In this document: positions 51,389 through 60,314 of the stretch, one piece after another
How positions within the stretch are numbered: position 1 is the first letter of the stretch
Layout: every line of letters begins with the position of its first letter
From: Acidimicrobiaceae bacterium
Lineage (GTDB): Bacteria > Actinomycetota > Acidimicrobiia > Acidimicrobiales > RAAP-2
Assembly (NCBI GenBank): GCA_003133685.1
Contig: PKYQ01000020.1
Location: 1 to 64,000 of the forward strand
Direction of reading: 5' to 3'
Length of the DNA: 64,000 nucleotides
Program-made: the position numbers and the translations under genes
Notes under the pieces: generated by a model
What the model was told of the DNA's origin: nothing
Database searches by the model: none
The model's input: only the letters and a program-made list of their open reading frames with translations

Positions 51389-52288
51389 ATGCGAGTATTC
51401 GTGACTGGAGCCTCAGGCTGGATTGGCTCGGCGGTAGTGCCGGAACTTATGGGTGCGGGCCACGAAGTCATCGGGCTGGCACGATCGGACGCGGCCGCCT
51501 CGGCAATCATCGCTGCCGGAGCTGAGGTCTTCCGAGGGTCACTCGATGACCCCGCGAGTATTCGCGACGGTGCCGCGCTCTGTGACGGCGTCGTACACCT
51601 CGGCTACAACCATGACTTCTCACAGATGGACGAGGCGGCCAAGACCGACCACAACGTCATCGAGTCCATCGGATTGATGCTGAAGGGCAGCGACCGGCCC
51701 TTCGTCGTCGCTGGCGGAGTGCTCGGACTCGCCCCCGGAAGGATCGCGACCGAGAACGACGTGCCGGATCCCGCGGTCCATCCGAGAACGACGAACGTCG
51801 CTTTGGCGCTCTCGCTGGCGCAGAACGGTGTGCGATCGTCGTGCGTACGATTCGCCCCGACGGTCCACGGCGACGGTGACCACGGCTTCATCGCGACGCT
51901 CGTCGCGATTGCGCGCGCCAAGGGGAACTCGAGCTACATCGGCGACGGTGCCAACTGCTGGCCGGCCGTGCATCGCTTCGACGCCGCGCGACTCGTACGC
52001 CTGACGCTCGAAGGTGCCCCGGCCGGATCCTCGGTCCACGCCGTTGCGGAGCCGGGTATCGCGACCAAAGCCATCGCCGAGGCCATAGGCAAGGGACTCG
52101 GTCTTCCCGTCATCTCGATACCGGGCAACGAGGCGAGTGACCACTTCGGGTGGATGGGCCGTTTCTTCGGCGCGGACGCGTCGGCATCCAACACCATTAC
52201 GCGAGAGCTGCTCAACTGGGAACCGACGCATCAAGGTCTGTTAGAAGATTTGGGTGAAGGTCACTATTTTCGAGAATCACTGGATTGA
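51389..52288 (+). CDS. NAD(P)-dependent extended-SDR oxidoreductase
   Basis: A 299-residue protein. FVTGASGWIGSAVVPEL is the Rossmann GxxGxxG motif, GLARSDAAASAI follows, and the sequence resembles actinobacterial 'NAD-dependent epimerase/dehydratase' family members with RFAPTVHGDGDHGF. The YxxxK catalytic pair of classical SDRs is not obvious, so the reaction is uncertain. ATG 51389 has AAAGGAG upstream. It is under a strong TetR-controlled promoter, suggesting an inducible detoxification role. Confidence 0.82.
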   Translation: MRVFVTGASGWIGSAVVPELMGAGHEVIGLARSDAAASAIIAAGAEVFRGSLDDPASIRDGAALCDGVVHLGYNHDFSQMDEAAKTDHNVIESIGLMLKGSDRPFVVAGGVLGLAPGRIATENDVPDPAVHPRTTNVALALSLAQNGVRSSCVRFAPTVHGDGDHGFIATLVAIARAKGNSSYIGDGANCWPAVHRFDAARLVRLTLEGAPAGSSVHAVAEPGIATKAIAEAIGKGLGLPVISIPGNEASDHFGWMGRFFGADASASNTITRELLNWEPTHQGLLEDLGEGHYFRESLD

Positions 52289-52413
52289 CGGCTCTTCGGA
52301 TTTCAGCGGGGTGCTGCGCTCGCGATAAGCACCCAACGCTAGGTAGGTCGAAATCTGCCCCACTGAGACGGTGGTCTGGGATACCAGCGGTATAGCCCAA
52401 CCGACTTACGGGA

Positions 52414-52950
52414 CTATCCCTGAAGGATCGCCATCAACGCTCTGGTAAAGGGCGCCGGGTCCAAGTCGCCCCGGACAGCGAGTTGCTGGCTGTAACCGCT
52501 ACAGATGGTCACGAAAGCCTCGGTGATCTGTTCGACGTCGTTCGGGCAGCGGTCTGGAATCAACTCAGCGACCGCTGCGCGCATCGCGGCGAGCTGCTGC
52601 GCAACGATTGCCGCCAGCGTCGGGGACAGCGCCGCTTCGGCGTAGATCTGGGCTACCAGCCGAGCATGGCCTTTGTCACGGGCCAAAGCCCGGACATGCT
52701 CCAGAAAATCGTTCACGGCCTCGACGGTGAGCGCCGTCGGGAACGCCTCGGTTCCCTCCTCACAGACCGCGATGACGATTTCATCCTTGCTCGTGAAATA
52801 CCGGTAGATCGACCCGGTGGAGAGACCGGACTCGGTGACGATGTCGGCCATTGAGGTCCCGGCGAAGCCGTGGCTGGTGAATCGGGTGCGGGCGGCGTCC
52901 ACGATCTGCTTGCGGCGGGCGTCGAGGTAAGCCTGACCTACCTTCGGCAT
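52414..52950 (-). CDS. TetR-family repressor of the aldo/keto reductase gene
   Basis: A 178-residue regulator. The HTH is GFAGTSMADIVTESGLSTGSIYRYFTSKDEIV (about residues 29-61), a textbook TetR N-terminus; a C-terminal ligand domain follows. It starts at ATG 52950, divergent from the reductase at 53029 with 78 bases between. That spacer holds a weak GGTA...TACC dyad (52977-52998) that might be its operator. Confidence 0.9.
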   Translation of the reverse strand: MPKVGQAYLDARRKQIVDAARTRFTSHGFAGTSMADIVTESGLSTGSIYRYFTSKDEIVIAVCEEGTEAFPTALTVEAVNDFLEHVRALARDKGHARLVAQIYAEAALSPTLAAIVAQQLAAMRAAVAELIPDRCPNDVEQITEAFVTICSGYSQQLAVRGDLDPAPFTRALMAILQG

Positions 52951-53028
52951 AACATGAATGACCCTTCACTTTTTTTGGTATGGTGCGAGCAGTGTACCCC
53001 ACACCACCGCCACCATCGAGGAGTCGCC

Positions 53029-54075
53029 ATGCGTTACAAAACCTTCGGACGGAAGACTGGACTGCGTGTGTCGGAGTATGCGCTCGGCACCGCCAACTTC
53101 AGCACGTCCGATACGGGCGCCGGTCCGGAGGCGTCACGTTCGATCTTCGAAGCCTTCGTCGCTGCGGGCGGTACCACGTTCGACACGTCCAACCTCTATC
53201 AAGACGGACAGGCGGAAACCGTCCTCGGCGAACTGCTCGGCCAAGACCGAGGCGATTACGTGGTGATCACCAAGTACACCGGTACGAGAGAGGTCCGACC
53301 GAGCCCCGGGACGACCGGTAACAGCCGCAAGACCATGATCCGCTCCCTGGAGGCGAGCCTGCGGCGTCTCAACACGGACTACGTGGACGTGTTCATGCCG
53401 CATTTCCCTGACGGAACGACGCCGATAGAAGAGATCCTGACGGGACTCGATGACCTGACCCGCTCGGGAAAGGTCCTTTATGGCGGCCTTTCCAACTTCC
53501 CAGCATGGCGGGTAGCTGGCGCGGCAGTTCGGACCGACCTTCGAAACCTGACTCCGGTGGCCGGTATCGAGACCGAATACAACCTGGCCGAACGTTCCGC
53601 CGAGCGGGAACTGCTACCGATGGCCGAGGCCCATGGCTTGGGCGTCGTGTTGTACTCCCCGCTCGCCGGCGGCCTGCTCACTGGCAAGTACCGACAGGGC
53701 GAGAAGGGCAGGCTGAGTGCTCGCGGCGACGCAGTGGAGGGCTCTGCGCAGCGGACAGCCGTGGTCGACGCGGTGCTAGCGATCGCCGATGAGATCAGCA
53801 GTAGCGCGGCGCAGGTCTCTCTGGCCTGGTTGCGTCGCCGGGCCGCGCTGGCCCCGACGGCCCTAATCCCAATCGCCGGTCCTCGCTCACTTACCCAGCT
53901 GGAGGAATACCTTCAGTCTCTCGAACTCGAACTCGACGACAAGCACTACCGACATTTGGATGAGGTCAGTGCGGTCGAGCTGGGCACCCCACATCAGGAC
54001 GTTATTGCGGCTCTGAACCACGGCTTCGACGGGGACCGCACCCTCCTCGACACCTCCCCCGTGCCCGTGATCTGA
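53029..54075 (+). CDS. Aldo/keto reductase
   Basis: A 348-residue TIM-barrel oxidoreductase. Asp and Tyr of the catalytic tetrad lie in TTFDTSNLYQDG, Lys in VVITKYTG and His in VFMPHFPD; the NADPH-binding end includes IPIAGPRSLTQLEEYL. It resembles the AKR11/YajO group of potassium-channel-beta-like reductases. The ATG at 53029 has GAGGAG upstream; the frame extending to 52870 runs over the promoter region. A divergent TetR gene probably regulates it. Confidence 0.88.
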   Translation: MRYKTFGRKTGLRVSEYALGTANFSTSDTGAGPEASRSIFEAFVAAGGTTFDTSNLYQDGQAETVLGELLGQDRGDYVVITKYTGTREVRPSPGTTGNSRKTMIRSLEASLRRLNTDYVDVFMPHFPDGTTPIEEILTGLDDLTRSGKVLYGGLSNFPAWRVAGAAVRTDLRNLTPVAGIETEYNLAERSAERELLPMAEAHGLGVVLYSPLAGGLLTGKYRQGEKGRLSARGDAVEGSAQRTAVVDAVLAIADEISSSAAQVSLAWLRRRAALAPTALIPIAGPRSLTQLEEYLQSLELELDDKHYRHLDEVSAVELGTPHQDVIAALNHGFDGDRTLLDTSPVPVI

Positions 54076-54217
54076 GTACCGCTCATCTCGTCCGCACGTG
54101 TGGCTGAAGTGCCGTTCCGGGCGAGGTAACTATCGCGAGCACGGACGTGATCAGGCCACCAGACCCCGCTGATATCCGAAGACCCGGATTGACAACCGGC
54201 ACGGTTGTCGCATGAAG

Positions 54218-54290
54218 TGGAGACGATGGGGATCGAACCCACGACCTCAGGCTTGCAAAGCCCGCGCTCTACCAACTGAGCTACGTCCCC
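54218..54290 (-). tRNA. tRNA-Ala(TGC)
   Basis: Reading the minus strand, acceptor GGGGACG pairs with CGTCTCC (one G-T), followed by discriminator A. The loop TTTGCAA gives anticodon TGC. The T arm is GTGGGTTCGATCCCCAT. CCA is not encoded, unlike the other tRNAs in this window. Confidence 0.95.
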
Positions 54291-54494
54291 GGGGACTTCA
54301 TCCTACCAAGAGTCACTATTCAGATTGATGGTGCCGAATGGCTCGCTCGCGCTGTCGGTTGACTCGCAGTAGCTGTCGCTCGACGTCGGCCCAGTGCTAG
54401 GGAGTCTCCCTCATCGTGAAAGAAGATTGTGATGGCGACCGACCCATCGGCAGTAGAACTTCTGCAATGCGCCAATGGAAAGACAACAGCGAGA

Positions 54495-55886
54495 TCACGT
54501 CGCCAACGGAATCCGACCTTCTTTCGCCGCGCTCTGGAGTGCTTTGAAATCGCTCAACGTTCGGTCTCGGTACGCCATGGCGAAGGCAGCGAACGCTTCG
54601 TCGGCGACGTCAGATTTGCCGAGATAGCCCGCGATCTCTGCGCCCCGACCCCCTCGAGCGTGGGCCCTCGCAAGCGTCCACGCGCAGATTCGTCCGTAGG
54701 TCACCAGTAGTGACTCGTCGAGCCGGTCAAGAGCGATGGCGGCCTTGTTGTCGTAGAGCTGACGTACGTAATAGTGCCGCGCTGACGCGCCCTTCTTCAC
54801 AGAGTGCCAACCCAAGAACACGTCGGGGGTCGCCTGCATCAATCGCTGGCCCTGCACGACCCGCTCCCCCGCCGGCATCGCGGACTCGCGGCCGGTCGCA
54901 GTTGCGATCACCGACGCGCCGGCCTGCTTCACCTGCAAGAAGAACGGGTCGAATTCGTCTCGCCCGAAGAGCAGCAGTATGTAGCATTCCGTGCCGACCG
55001 AACCGACGCCAACGACCTTGCGCGCGGCGTCGACGGCGGTGAACTGCGAGAGGAGCTCTTGGCGGTCACTGCTCAACGTCTTGGCGTAGCCCGCGATGAG
55101 ATGTTCAAGGTCGGCCGTTGTCAGATATCCACTCTCCTTGAGTTGCGAAAGAGGAACGAGTAGTGGAGGTTTCGCGACGATGCGCGGACCGTCCTTGCCG
55201 TCGACGATCATCTTCGCGTACGCCTTTCGCGTGTCACGGCCACTGGAATAGGCGACGACGTGATCGATCTTGTGGATGGCGTTCACGTTGAAGAATCCAC
55301 CGAGGTCCGCCATGACCGCGTCAATGTCGAGCGTCGCGTACCACGTGGCGAGCCGGTCTTCATTGGCGAATCGTCGAATTGAACCTCGGTACTCCTGGGC
55401 GGCGGCCAAGGCGATGCGCTCTTGCTGCGCATCAGTGTGACCGAGTTGCAACGAGGCGATAGTGAGGGAGGCGACGAGACGCTTGAGATCCCATTCGAAC
55501 GGGCCCTGGTCGGTCTCGTCAAAATCATTGACGTCGAATACCAGGTGACGCTCGGGCGACGAGAACAGGTTGAAGTTCGACAGATGCGCGTCACCGCAGA
55601 TCTGGACCTCGAGTGACGTGCTGGTTCCTCTCGCCAAGTCCTCGGCCATCAAGAGCGCGTTCCCGCGATAGAACGACAACGGGCCGCTGAGCATGCGCGA
55701 ATAGCGCAGCGCCAATAAATCGGGGCGGCGAGTCTCACCCTGCCACATCAGGCGAGCGACCGGGTCGTAGTCGGCCGGTCGATCGCTCACTTTGGCCATC
55801 GCGCCGCGCGGCATTAATTCGCGCTGCGATCGTCCGTGGGTCTTTCGCGCTTCGGGAGTCAGTGGTGCAATCGTTGACATAGTCAC
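54495..55886 (-). CDS. DUF2252 protein
   Basis: A 463-residue member of the DUF2252 family, a kinase-like fold of unknown substrate. Diagnostic segments: FYRGNALLMAEDL, QICGDAHLSNFNLFSSPERHLVFDVNDFDET (about residues 93-125, with a Brenner-like HxxN-D pattern) and GPFEWDLKRLVASL. GTG 55886 overlaps the upstream stop (GTGA); ATG 55880 is an alternative. It forms an operon with the membrane protein upstream. Confidence 0.88.
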   Translation of the reverse strand: MTMSTIAPLTPEARKTHGRSQRELMPRGAMAKVSDRPADYDPVARLMWQGETRRPDLLALRYSRMLSGPLSFYRGNALLMAEDLARGTSTSLEVQICGDAHLSNFNLFSSPERHLVFDVNDFDETDQGPFEWDLKRLVASLTIASLQLGHTDAQQERIALAAAQEYRGSIRRFANEDRLATWYATLDIDAVMADLGGFFNVNAIHKIDHVVAYSSGRDTRKAYAKMIVDGKDGPRIVAKPPLLVPLSQLKESGYLTTADLEHLIAGYAKTLSSDRQELLSQFTAVDAARKVVGVGSVGTECYILLLFGRDEFDPFFLQVKQAGASVIATATGRESAMPAGERVVQGQRLMQATPDVFLGWHSVKKGASARHYYVRQLYDNKAAIALDRLDESLLVTYGRICAWTLARAHARGGRGAEIAGYLGKSDVADEAFAAFAMAYRDRTLSDFKALQSAAKEGRIPLAT

Positions 55887-56500
55887 GCCATTTTCGGATT
55901 CGTCACGCCGTAGTTTTCGCCGCGCACTCGCGGCCCGACATTGCTCACGATGAGCAGGCCCACAATTAGGTCCGTCACCAAGATACAGCCGGGAAAGAGT
56001 ACCCCGGCCGCGGTCAACTTCGTGAGCGTCAGCAACGTGATGGCGCAGTTCGCCGATCCCAAGAAGAAGAGTCTCGGCGACTCAGTGCTCGGCATGCGCC
56101 ACGACTTTCGAATCGTAGGGAGTGCCGCCATTTGATCGGCGACGACGAATGAGACCAGCGCGACGGTCGGCTCATTGATGAACGCCCAGAAGATCAGACC
56201 ACCAAGCGACACCGCTCCACACACGGCGTCAAAGGCGCCGAGCTTCCACACACCATGAGGATTGCGAAACGACGCGACGACCACCGCGCACGGCACGAGT
56301 CCCAGCATCAGCGTCATCAACGCCGCGAGTCCCACGTGTTGTTGAATCTCGACAGAGAAGGCGAGAACGCCTTCGACACCCCAGAGTGACCACGTCACTC
56401 GATTCGGTGACGTAGTGCCTCGACGTGTGTCGCGAATGTAACCGTAGGCACCGACGACAGAGAGCGCCACGGCGAGGTAGACAAATCGCGGATCGATCAC
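55883..56500 (-). CDS. Membrane protein of unknown function upstream of DUF2252 gene
   Basis: A 205-residue protein with about six or seven helices. It starts MIDPRFVYLAVALSVVGAYG with TSPNRVTWSLWGVEGVLAF next; this RVTWxLWxxxxxxAF pattern is found in a poorly studied actinobacterial membrane family. No catalytic residues are seen. Coupling to DUF2252 by a four-base overlap suggests a shared process. Confidence 0.72.
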   Translation of the reverse strand: MIDPRFVYLAVALSVVGAYGYIRDTRRGTTSPNRVTWSLWGVEGVLAFSVEIQQHVGLAALMTLMLGLVPCAVVVASFRNPHGVWKLGAFDAVCGAVSLGGLIFWAFINEPTVALVSFVVADQMAALPTIRKSWRMPSTESPRLFFLGSANCAITLLTLTKLTAAGVLFPGCILVTDLIVGLLIVSNVGPRVRGENYGVTNPKMA

Positions 56501-56583
56501 CGAACAAGTCTGCCCGTTCGCATTCCTCGTCGGGATTTCTGTTCACTCGGGCGGCGTGCGACGCTGCGTTAACCTCGGCGTTC

Positions 56584-57387
56584 GTGGACGCACGGACATT
56601 TCTTGGCATGGAACGAACCGGTGATCAGACGTGGACCTTCGAAGTCACCGAACGGGTCATCACGCCCGGCAACTTTCTCTTCGGCGGATGCGGGCTGGCC
56701 TCCGCACTCGTCGCGCTCGAAGAGGCGAGCGCGCGACCGACGATCTGGGCGACCGCCCAGTACCTCTCGTACGCTCCTCTTGGCGCAGCGGTCACCGTGA
56801 AGACCGACCTCGCCGTCATCGGCGGACACGTGACCCAAGCTCGTGCGACGACGTACGCCGAAGGTCGAGAGATACTGACCGTCAACGGCGCCTTCGGCAC
56901 AGGAGAACTCTCCGCCGAGACTCCGTGGGTCACAATGCCCGAGGTCAAACCTCCGGAAGAGTGTCCGGAGCGCGTCATGCCCGAGCGTTTTAATCGCTCG
57001 ATCTTCAATCACCTCGATACCCGCATTGCGCTGGGCCGACCATTCGAACAGATCGACGGGACTCCCGGTTCGCCCGTCTCGGCGCTGTGGTCGCGCGTTC
57101 CTGGCCACTTCGATCTCTCCGCGGCGACGCTCGCCATCTTCGGGGACTACGTCGCGGGCGGACTTTCTCAGCCCCTTGGTTTCTCGACAATGGGCCGCAG
57201 CCTCGACAACACGATTCGTCTCGTGACGCTCGAGCCGACGGAGTGGGTGCTCACCGAGATTCACATGCACGCGCTCGTCGGTGGCTTCGCACAAGGCACG
57301 GCCTTCATGTGGAGTGAATCGGGAACACTGCTCGCCACGGCCAGTCAGTCGATTGCCGCTCGACCGTGGGACACGTCAGCCCTCTAG
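56584..57387 (+). CDS. Acyl-CoA thioesterase-like double hot-dog protein
   Basis: A 267-residue protein with the thioesterase-superfamily (TesB/4HBT_3-like) layout. The N-terminal hot-dog domain has GNFLFGGCGLASALVALEE (about residues 32-50) and ATAQYLSYAPLG (about 59-70); the C-terminal domain has FDLSAATLAIFGDYV (about 178-192) and SLDNTIRLVTLEPTEWVL. GTG 56584 is preferred, with ATG 56608 as alternative. The substrate is unknown. It is divergent from the DUF2252 operon. Confidence 0.8.
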   Translation: MDARTFLGMERTGDQTWTFEVTERVITPGNFLFGGCGLASALVALEEASARPTIWATAQYLSYAPLGAAVTVKTDLAVIGGHVTQARATTYAEGREILTVNGAFGTGELSAETPWVTMPEVKPPEECPERVMPERFNRSIFNHLDTRIALGRPFEQIDGTPGSPVSALWSRVPGHFDLSAATLAIFGDYVAGGLSQPLGFSTMGRSLDNTIRLVTLEPTEWVLTEIHMHALVGGFAQGTAFMWSESGTLLATASQSIAARPWDTSAL

Positions 57388-57423
57388 GTTCGAATCATTG
57401 GTCGGCTAGATTGGTACCCCTTA

Positions 57424-57500
57424 GGGGCTATAGCTCAGTCGGTTAGAGCGCGTCACTGATAATGACGAGGTCGTAAGTTCGATTCTTACTAGCCCCACCA
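57424..57500 (+). tRNA. tRNA-Ile(GAT)
   Basis: Acceptor GGGGCTA (57424-57430) pairs with TAGCCCC, followed by discriminator A and encoded CCA (57498-57500). The loop CTGATAA gives anticodon GAT. It stands alone rather than in an rRNA operon. Confidence 0.96.
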
Positions 57501-57633
57501 CGAGAAGATGACAGAAATCGAAATGAAAAATCGGCTCGTCCAGAACCATTGCTCAATAAGGTTCCCGGAGTTTTGTACTTGTCTTTCCAAGGTTTACTGA
57601 CACCAACTGCGACCAACTGACGCACGGCGAGGA

Positions 57634-58440
57634 CTAACTACGTCGAGGCGACCACTTGAACTTGCGAATGGCAATGATTACCGAACCCGCTCCCCACAGC
57701 GCGATGATCAAGAGGTCGTGCCACGCCCACGGAGAGACTCCTGACTGAAATTCAAAGGGGGCGCTCACTGCCTTGATGAAGTGAAAAACGGGGAAATAGT
57801 TCGAGAATTTCGCGAGTCCCGAGTGGGCAGACGGCGGAAACCACAGTCCCGCCAAGAACAGCAGCACGAAGAAGATGATGCTGACAGCTGGCCCAGCGCT
57901 CTCCTGATTGGGAATCGCCGTGCTGATGGCAACGCCCATTGCAGCGAAGCTCACGACGCCGACGAACACTGCCAGAGCGAAAGCGAGCCATGACACCGGA
58001 AAGTGCACCTCATAAACGAATCGGCCGATGACCAGCAAGAGCGCCACCTGCACGAGTGACACAATCGCGGTACTCACGAAAATTGCCGCCACTAACACCC
58101 GCGAAGGAAGCGGGCTCAGGCGCAACCGCTTCAGCTGTCCGGTCTCTCGACGAATCACGAGGTTGATGGCGAGCGTCGAGAAACATGCTGACATGATGCC
58201 GTAGGCCACGAACCCTGGCACGTAGTAGGTGATCAGTTTGTCGTTGCCCAGAGAGCTCACGCGCGACTGGCCGGCACTGGCCCCCAACATAACGAGGAAG
58301 AGCACCGAGAATACGACGGTGAAAATCGCCCCGATTCGATTCAGCCAAAACGCCAACTGCTCGTAGTGAACCTGGTGACTGACAAGTCGAATGTCGCGTC
58401 GAACGAAAGATCCTCGAAGTGCGGTCGATGAGTCAGTCAT
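57634..58440 (-). CDS. ABC-2 type permease
   Basis: A 268-residue permease with six helices. NLVIRRETGQLKRLRLSPLP is the ABC-2 coupling loop (about residues 108-128); FLAGLWFPPSAH (about 191) follows. It overlaps the ATPase gene by eight bases and is the downstream partner of that two-gene exporter. Confidence 0.87.
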   Translation of the reverse strand: MTDSSTALRGSFVRRDIRLVSHQVHYEQLAFWLNRIGAIFTVVFSVLFLVMLGASAGQSRVSSLGNDKLITYYVPGFVAYGIMSACFSTLAINLVIRRETGQLKRLRLSPLPSRVLVAAIFVSTAIVSLVQVALLLVIGRFVYEVHFPVSWLAFALAVFVGVVSFAAMGVAISTAIPNQESAGPAVSIIFFVLLFLAGLWFPPSAHSGLAKFSNYFPVFHFIKAVSAPFEFQSGVSPWAWHDLLIIALWGAGSVIIAIRKFKWSPRRS

Positions 58441-59362
58441 GAGTGGCTCCTTCAGGTTCGTGTGATTCTTCGTGTGTCAAGGCGATGTATACGTCCTCGA
58501 GGGTCGTTCTCGTCACGTCGAGACCCATGAGGGCTTCCTTGCGCTGAAGCGCCCAGCCGGTGATTTGGTTCAGAACTGTGATCTCGTCAGTGGTGATGAT
58601 TTCTATCGAAGTTCCGTTCGATCGGGTCGGCGCCACGGGTAGGTCCGAGTGAGCAACGCCGGCCGGCAGCGTAAAGCGAATCGTCACCTGGCCGCGATCG
58701 CGCCCGCCGAGTGAAGCGGGTGGCCCGGAGGCGACGACGCTGCCGCGGCGCAGAACGGCGACGGACTTTGCGAGCGCCTCCACTTCATCCATGTAGTGAC
58801 TCGAGAGCAGCACCGTCGTGCCTTCTCCGGCGAGCGTGCGTATCAACTCCCACGTCGTGCGACGTGCGCCGGGATCCAGTCCAGTCGTTGGTTCGTCCAG
58901 GAAGAGCAGCTCGGGTCGTCCGATTATGCCAAGGCCGATATCGAGGCGACGTTGTTGGCCCCCTGAGAGTCTCTTGACCCTGGCGTCCGCCTTCTCTCCT
59001 AATCCGACGAGTTCGATGACTTCGTCAATGGGGCGAGGCGCGGGGTAGAAACCGGCGTTTCGCGCGAGAACTTGGCGGACAGTGAAGAATGACTCGACGG
59101 CCAGTTCTTGCAGGACGACGCCGATGCGCATGCGAAGCCACTGCTGATCCTGTCGGGATCCCGGGTCGACGCCCAAGACCTGAACCTCTCCGCTGTCGCG
59201 ACGCAGGAAGCCTTCGAGAATCTCAATACACGTGGTCTTCCCGGCACCATTTGGTCCAAGGAGTGCGAACACTTCGCCGCGTTCAACATCGAAACTGACG
59301 TCGTGAACCGCCTCGAGATTCTTAAAGGACTTCTGAAGATTCGCAACTCTAATTGCTGGCAT
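58433..59362 (-). CDS. ABC-2 exporter ATP-binding protein (DrrA-like)
   Basis: A 309-residue ATPase from ATG 59362 after AGGAAG. Walker A GPNGAGKTTCIEIL lies at about residue 38, signature RLSGGQQRRLDIGLG, Walker B LLFLDEPTTGLDP and H-loop LLSSHYMDEVE. The DrrA-type C-terminal domain (about 225-309) is present. It probably exports a lipid or drug; there is no nearby hint of the substrate. Confidence 0.88.
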   Translation of the reverse strand: MPAIRVANLQKSFKNLEAVHDVSFDVERGEVFALLGPNGAGKTTCIEILEGFLRRDSGEVQVLGVDPGSRQDQQWLRMRIGVVLQELAVESFFTVRQVLARNAGFYPAPRPIDEVIELVGLGEKADARVKRLSGGQQRRLDIGLGIIGRPELLFLDEPTTGLDPGARRTTWELIRTLAGEGTTVLLSSHYMDEVEALAKSVAVLRRGSVVASGPPASLGGRDRGQVTIRFTLPAGVAHSDLPVAPTRSNGTSIEIITTDEITVLNQITGWALQRKEALMGLDVTRTTLEDVYIALTHEESHEPEGATHD

Positions 59363-59393
59363 GGTCAGGCTCTTCCTGTTCGTCACGATGTCC

Positions 59394-60314
59394 TCAACTC
59401 TTTGATTTCGCCCTCGACTTCGTCGCAACGAGCGGTGCCATAAGGTCGCCGTACTTCTGAATTCGTTTCAGCACGTCCTTGGTTTCAAACCGCAGGGCCT
59501 CGGGCTTGCCGGTCTTCGCGCATTGGTCGACCTCCGGCCACGACACGGGTGTCGACACGGTCGGTTCCGGCCGGGCGCGCAGCGAGTACGCGGCCACCGT
59601 TGTCTTCGAGGAGCTGTTCTGACTCCAGTCGATGAACACCTTTCCGTCGCGGAGATTCTTTCGCATCGTCGAAACAACGTCGTCGGGATGATCTCGTTCA
59701 ATCGCTTTGGCGATCTCGTGCGCTCGCTCGCCCAGTTGATCCCACGTCGTTCGTTGAACGCGCGTATAGAGCTGAAGACCCTTGGACCCACTGGTCTTCG
59801 CGAAGAGCGACTCGCGATCGAGTCGTTCTGCCAACCACTGTGCGACTCGACAGCATTCGGCGATCGACGTCCCGGGACCGGGGTCGAGGTCGAAGACCAT
59901 GTAATCCGGCGGCGCGGGAATTGGTTTCCCCTTCGCGACGTGCCAGAGCGGTACGTGAAACTCGATCGCCGCAAGATTGGCGGCCCACAACATCGTTGGC
60001 CGGTCGCACACGGCGGTGTACTTGATTGGATCGTGTCCGCCTCTCTTCGAGGGCACCTCAATCGTGGTGATCCAGTCCGGTTGATGCTCGGGCGCGTGCT
60101 TTTCATAGAACGACATTCCCTCGACCCCGTCGGGATAACGACGAAACGTGGTCGGACGATTACGAATATGCGGCAGCATCACGTCGGCGATCCGTGCGTA
60201 GTAGTCGAGCACTTGACTCTTGGTGAAACCAGTTTCGGGGTACAGGACCTTGTCGAGGTTCGACAACGACAGCTCTCGCCCGTCGATTTCGGTGAGGACT
60301 CGTTCAGGACTCAC
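59394..60314 (-). CDS. NHEJ primase-polymerase (LigD POL domain), stand-alone
   Basis: A 306-residue archaeo-eukaryotic primase-type polymerase matching the POL domain of LigD. Metal Asp residues are in VFDLDPGPG (about 137-145) and VFIDWSQN (about 225-232); the nucleotide-binding motif reads SGSKGLQLY, with Gln where LigD polymerases usually have His. GTG 60314 overlaps the ligase gene by 11 bases. It should fill gaps and add ribonucleotides at DNA ends. In mycobacteria it is fused to the ligase; here it is a separate cistron. Confidence 0.87.
   Translation of the reverse strand: MSPERVLTEIDGRELSLSNLDKVLYPETGFTKSQVLDYYARIADVMLPHIRNRPTTFRRYPDGVEGMSFYEKHAPEHQPDWITTIEVPSKRGGHDPIKYTAVCDRPTMLWAANLAAIEFHVPLWHVAKGKPIPAPPDYMVFDLDPGPGTSIAECCRVAQWLAERLDRESLFAKTSGSKGLQLYTRVQRTTWDQLGERAHEIAKAIERDHPDDVVSTMRKNLRDGKVFIDWSQNSSSKTTVAAYSLRARPEPTVSTPVSWPEVDQCAKTGKPEALRFETKDVLKRIQKYGDLMAPLVATKSRAKSKS

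Noticed and set aside
57501-57633. Sequence after tRNA-Ile checked for rRNA or a second tRNA-linked element
   Set aside because: No rRNA, tRNA fragment or integrase; it looks like plain intergenic DNA.
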